Assembly (NCBI GenBank): GCA_031275735.1
Contig: JAISOJ010000009.1
Location: forward strand, 1-64,000
Source: Dysgonamonadaceae bacterium
Lineage (GTDB): Bacteria; Bacteroidota; Bacteroidia; Bacteroidales; Azobacteroidaceae
DNA length: 64,000 nucleotides
Direction: 5' to 3'
Shown: positions 60,534-64,000 of the stretch, one piece after another
Layout: each line of letters starts with the position of its first letter
Position numbering within the stretch: position 1 is the first letter of the stretch
Translations under genes and position numbers: made by a program
Notes under the pieces: model-generated
Told to the model about the DNA's origin: nothing
Seen by the model: the letters and a program-made list of their open reading frames with translations, nothing else
Database searches by the model: none

Positions 60534-61922
60534 TTATTTTTTCCAGAATTTTTCGATTTGCTCCAATGATTTTCCTTTTGTTTCGGGAACCATTTTCCAA
60601 ACAAACACAGCGGAAAGGATAGCCATTAGACCATAAAAGCCATACGTTATTCCTCCACTGAACTCCATCATTGGTGGATAAGTGGACGAAATAAAGTAGT
60701 TTGCAGCCCATTGAGCGGCAACAGCGATAGCTACGGCTTGTCCGCGGATTTTATTGGGAAATAATTCGGAGATATATACCCAGCAAATCGGCCCCCACGA
60801 CATCATGAAAGAGGCGGTGAAAATAATGATAAATACCAATGTTCCGATTCCGATAATGTTGAAGAACGACATGATTGAAATGGCAATCATTCCGACAGCC
60901 ATTCCGATAGAACCGGTAATCAGCAACGGTTTTCGTCCCCATTTATCTACCGTTACAATGGCAAGTACGGTAAATATCACATTTATTAATCCCATGACAA
61001 TGGTTTGCAACATGGACGCATCTTTAGCCGCTCCCATACTTTCAAAAATACGCGGCGCATAATACAAGGCAACATTAATACCTACAAATTGTTGAAATAC
61101 AGATAACAATATACCAATGATTATGACTGTCCTGCCATAAGAAAAGAGTTTGGCTTTCGCGCCTTCCGAGAGTGATCCTGCAATTTCCTGCAAAATACTT
61201 TGAGCTTTTTCTTTACTTGCATTGATTTTTTCCAATACATTTAAAGCTTTGTCATCTTGTTGAATCAAGGCAAGATAGCGCGGAGTTTCCGGAACGAATG
61301 ACAATAATATGAAAAATAAGGCGGCGGGAATAGCTTCGGAAGCAAACATGTATCGCCATCCGAGATCATTGATCCATTCAATAACTTGACCGTGAGCAAT
61401 TCCCCAATTCACAAAATAAACCACCAACATCCCGAAGATGATCGCAAATTGGTTAAAAGAAACCAATCGTCCTCTAATATTAGCCGGCGCTATTTCACCG
61501 ATATACATTGGGCAAACGGCTGAGGCTAAGCCAACACCTATGCCTCCGATAATTCGATAAAAATTAAACGTTAGTAATAAACCCAGTGTGGGATTTCCTT
61601 TTTCGAAAAAGAGAAATTCGGGATAAGCAGAGCCTAAAGCGGAAAAAAAGAATAATATGGCAGCAACCAATAACGATTTTTTCCGTCCTAGCCGATTGGA
61701 AAAGAATCCGGAAATAATTCCTCCGATAATACATCCGATCAAAGCGCTGGAAACGGTTGCTCCATGTGCGAATGATCCTAATCCCAACGTATTAATTAAA
61801 TAGATTTGTATCGATTGTTCGGCGCCTGAAATCACCGCTGTATCATAGCCAAAAAGTAATCCCCCGATAGTAGCTACCAGGGTAATACCGAAAACGTAAG
61901 TTGAATTATATTGTTTACTCAT
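60534..61922 (-). CDS. xylE: Sugar porter MFS transporter (D-xylose:H+ symporter-like)
   Basis: GGLLFGYDTAVISGAEQSI, LGRKKSLL, RIIGGIGVGLAS, PETPRYL, VPETKGKSLEQIE; next to xylA. Confidence 0.92.
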   Translation of the reverse strand: MSKQYNSTYVFGITLVATIGGLLFGYDTAVISGAEQSIQIYLINTLGLGSFAHGATVSSALIGCIIGGIISGFFSNRLGRKKSLLVAAILFFFSALGSAYPEFLFFEKGNPTLGLLLTFNFYRIIGGIGVGLASAVCPMYIGEIAPANIRGRLVSFNQFAIIFGMLVVYFVNWGIAHGQVIEWINDLGWRYMFASEAIPAALFFILLSFVPETPRYLALIQQDDKALNVLEKINASKEKAQSILQEIAGSLSEGAKAKLFSYGRTVIIIGILLSVFQQFVGINVALYYAPRIFESMGAAKDASMLQTIVMGLINVIFTVLAIVTVDKWGRKPLLITGSIGMAVGMIAISIMSFFNIIGIGTLVFIIIFTASFMMSWGPICWVYISELFPNKIRGQAVAIAVAAQWAANYFISSTYPPMMEFSGGITYGFYGLMAILSAVFVWKMVPETKGKSLEQIEKFWKK

Positions 61923-61931
61923 AATATTTAG

Positions 61932-62040
61932 TCGTTAAAAGTTAAGAGCTAAGAATTAAGAGTTAAGAACTAAGAATTAAAAGGTAAGAATCGTTTGCAT
62001 GGAGACCCATTCTTAACTCTTAACTCTTAACTCTTAACTA
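61932..62040. repeat. Opposed arrays of a ~7 bp repeat (ttaagag/cttaact) forming a long imperfect hairpin
   Basis: gttaaaagttaagagctaagaattaagagttaagaactaagaatt ... ttcttaactcttaactcttaactcttaacta. Confidence 0.75.
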
Positions 62041-62041
62041 A

Positions 62042-63370
62042 TTAGATATACATATTAATGATTGCTTCATACAATTCTTGCTTTCCGCTGATTTGGGCGG
62101 GTTCGCCGTTTTTAGCTGCAATGTTGCGCAAATCTTCGAGGGTCAATTTACCGTTTTCGAAAGTTTTTCCATCTCCGGAATCAAACGAAGCATAACGGGC
62201 GGCACGCAATTTTTTGTAATCCGATTGTTCAAGGATGTCGGCTGCTGTAACCAAAGCGCGGGCGAAAACATCCATACCCGAAATATGAGCGATAAAAATG
62301 TCTTCCAGATCGGTCGAATTGCGACGCGTCTTTGCGTCGAAATTAGTACCTCCATTTCCGAAACCGCCGGCTTCGATGATAATCAACCAGGCTTGTGTCA
62401 GTTCATAAATGTCGATGGGGAATTGATCGGTATCCCAGCCATTCTGGTAATCACCGCGGTTGGCGTCGATAGAGCCCAACAAACCGGCGTCGGCAGCCGC
62501 TTGCAATTCATGCTCAAAAGTATGGCCTGCTAAGGTAGCATGGTTTACTTCGATATTGACTTTAAAATCTTTGTCCAAGCCGTAATAACGCAAGAATCCG
62601 ATAACGGTCTCCGTATCCGCGTCGTATTGATGCTTGGTCGGCTCCATCGGCTTAGGTTCAATCAGGTAAGTTCCTTTGAAGCCTTGTTTGCGTCCGTAAT
62701 CGCGAGCGATGGTAAGCAATTGCGCCAGATGTTCTTTTTCGCGTTTCATATTGGTATTCAACAAACTGGAATATCCTTCGCGACCACCCCAGAATACATA
62801 ATTCGACCCTCCTAAAGCGATAGTTGCATCAATGGCGTTTTTGATTTGAGCGCCGGCATAAGCAACTGAAGCAAAATTGGGATTAGTTCCCGCTCCGTTC
62901 ATATAACGGGTGTGGCTGAAAACATTAGCAGTACCCCAAAGCAATTGCACTCCTGAAGCCGCCTGTTTTTCTTTTGCATAATCCACTATTTTCGCCAGGT
63001 TACTTTCGTATTCGGCGAGCGAATTGCCCTCTTCCACCAAATCTACGTCGTGGAAGCAATAAAAAGGAATACCTACTTTAGTCATAAATTCGAAAGCGGC
63101 ATCCATTTTGTATTTGGCGCGGCTGATTGCATCAGAACCGATATTCCATAAGAATTTTTTCGTACCGCCGCCAAACTGATCGGCGCCTTCCGCACAAAGC
63201 GTATGCCAATAAGCCATAGAGAAACGGAACCAATCTTTCATGGTTTTGCCCAATACTACTTGATTTTCATCGTACCAACGGAAAGCCAGTGGGTTTTTGC
63301 TGTCTTTCCCTTCATAATTGATTTTCCCAATTCCAGGGAAAAATTCTTTGTTTCCTGTTAAAATTGCCAT
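62042..63370 (-). CDS. xylA: Xylose isomerase
   Basis: [79 protein letters not shown]. Confidence 0.97.
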   Translation of the reverse strand: MAILTGNKEFFPGIGKINYEGKDSKNPLAFRWYDENQVVLGKTMKDWFRFSMAYWHTLCAEGADQFGGGTKKFLWNIGSDAISRAKYKMDAAFEFMTKVGIPFYCFHDVDLVEEGNSLAEYESNLAKIVDYAKEKQAASGVQLLWGTANVFSHTRYMNGAGTNPNFASVAYAGAQIKNAIDATIALGGSNYVFWGGREGYSSLLNTNMKREKEHLAQLLTIARDYGRKQGFKGTYLIEPKPMEPTKHQYDADTETVIGFLRYYGLDKDFKVNIEVNHATLAGHTFEHELQAAADAGLLGSIDANRGDYQNGWDTDQFPIDIYELTQAWLIIIEAGGFGNGGTNFDAKTRRNSTDLEDIFIAHISGMDVFARALVTAADILEQSDYKKLRAARYASFDSGDGKTFENGKLTLEDLRNIAAKNGEPAQISGKQELYEAIINMYI

Positions 63371-63571
63371 ATAATTTAGTTTTTAATGGGTGCAGGATGC
63401 AAGGTGCGGTGCAAAGAAAAGGGGAGCACGAGACACGACGCAAGGTGCACGACCGGATTATTTAATTGTTTTACGATAATCTATTGTGTTGTATATCATA
63501 GCAAATACTTTTTGCTTTATCCATTAGTTTTACCTGTTTCTTTTGTCGTATTATTTTATTTTCTACAATCT

Positions 63572-64000
63572 CTATAATACCGCGCATCTTCTCAAACAAC
63601 TCTTCCATTGATTGTACGCTTCCTGGTATTGCGCTTTTTTCGAAACTTCCGGTTCGATAACCATCAATTTTTCAAGACCGGCAAAAGCTTCTTTGTTAGA
63701 AGCATAAATACCGGCACCGATACCTGCGCCTTTAGCGGCGCCTGCCGCTCCATCCGTGTCGTACAATTCGATGGTTGCTCCACTTATACCGGCTAAGGTT
63801 TGACGGAATATGGGGCTTAGGAACATATTGGCATTCCCTGCGCGTATCAAGTTAATGTTCATTCCCATTTCCGCCATAATTTCCATGCCGTATTGGAACG
63901 AAAATACGATACCTTCTTGCGCCGCCCGGATGATATCCGATTGGTTATGAATATTGAAATTAATACCGTAAAACGAACTTCCGATTTCCTTGTTTTCCAA
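63572..64000 (-). CDS. xylB: Xylulokinase, C-terminal part (runs off the window)
   Basis: IIRAAQEGIVFSFQYGMEIMAEMGMNINLIRAGNANMFLSPIFRQTLAGISGATIELYDTDGAAGAAKGAGIGAG; adjacent to xylA. Confidence 0.88.
   Translation of the reverse strand: MENKEIGSSFYGINFNIHNQSDIIRAAQEGIVFSFQYGMEIMAEMGMNINLIRAGNANMFLSPIFRQTLAGISGATIELYDTDGAAGAAKGAGIGAGIYASNKEAFAGLEKLMVIEPEVSKKAQYQEAYNQWKSCLRRCAVL

Noticed and set aside
1-64000. CRISPR array, prophage, integrase or rRNA operon
   Set aside because: No regularly spaced 24-40 bp repeats, phage structural genes, site-specific recombinase or rRNA sequence was seen.

Overview
This 64 kb window looks like a Bacteroidales-type Bacteroidetes chromosome. Evidence for this is the TAnnTTTG -7 promoter motifs, T9SS C-terminal sorting domains, and several Bacteroidetes-restricted families. 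Housekeeping genes include rarA, lpxB, surE, rpsT, tRNA-Glu(UUC), recO, phoH, purC, aroE and nikR. There is also a TolC/HlyD/ABC-2 efflux operon, a glycan set (DUF1080-like, GH95, GH38), a xylose operon (xylB partial, xylA, xylE), an ECF sigma operon, and a sugar-nucleotide cluster (DegT aminotransferase, WbpD-like acetyltransferase, Ugd, CapD-like) of the kind used for the linker sugar that anchors T9SS cargo. The most unusual part is about 29.1-43.9 kb, an array of predicted secreted proteins. Four of them share a short N-terminal module (QVxIG...LEL...GGL..PQLT...GLxxYNT...W). They are interleaved with two giant proteins: one carries a duplicated LamG/DUF8202-like domain, the other FG-GAP-like repeats. 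Two sub-blocks of the array are each preceded by a copy of the same ~470 bp non-coding leader (29167-29632 and 35185-35663). A second accessory scar lies at 9.95-10.9 kb. It contains a degraded ISL3/ISAon1-like transposase, a frameshifted hsdR N-terminal fossil, and a 180 bp palindromic MITE-like element with perfect 15 bp terminal inverted repeats. All calls come from reading the sequence and the supplied translations; no database search was run.
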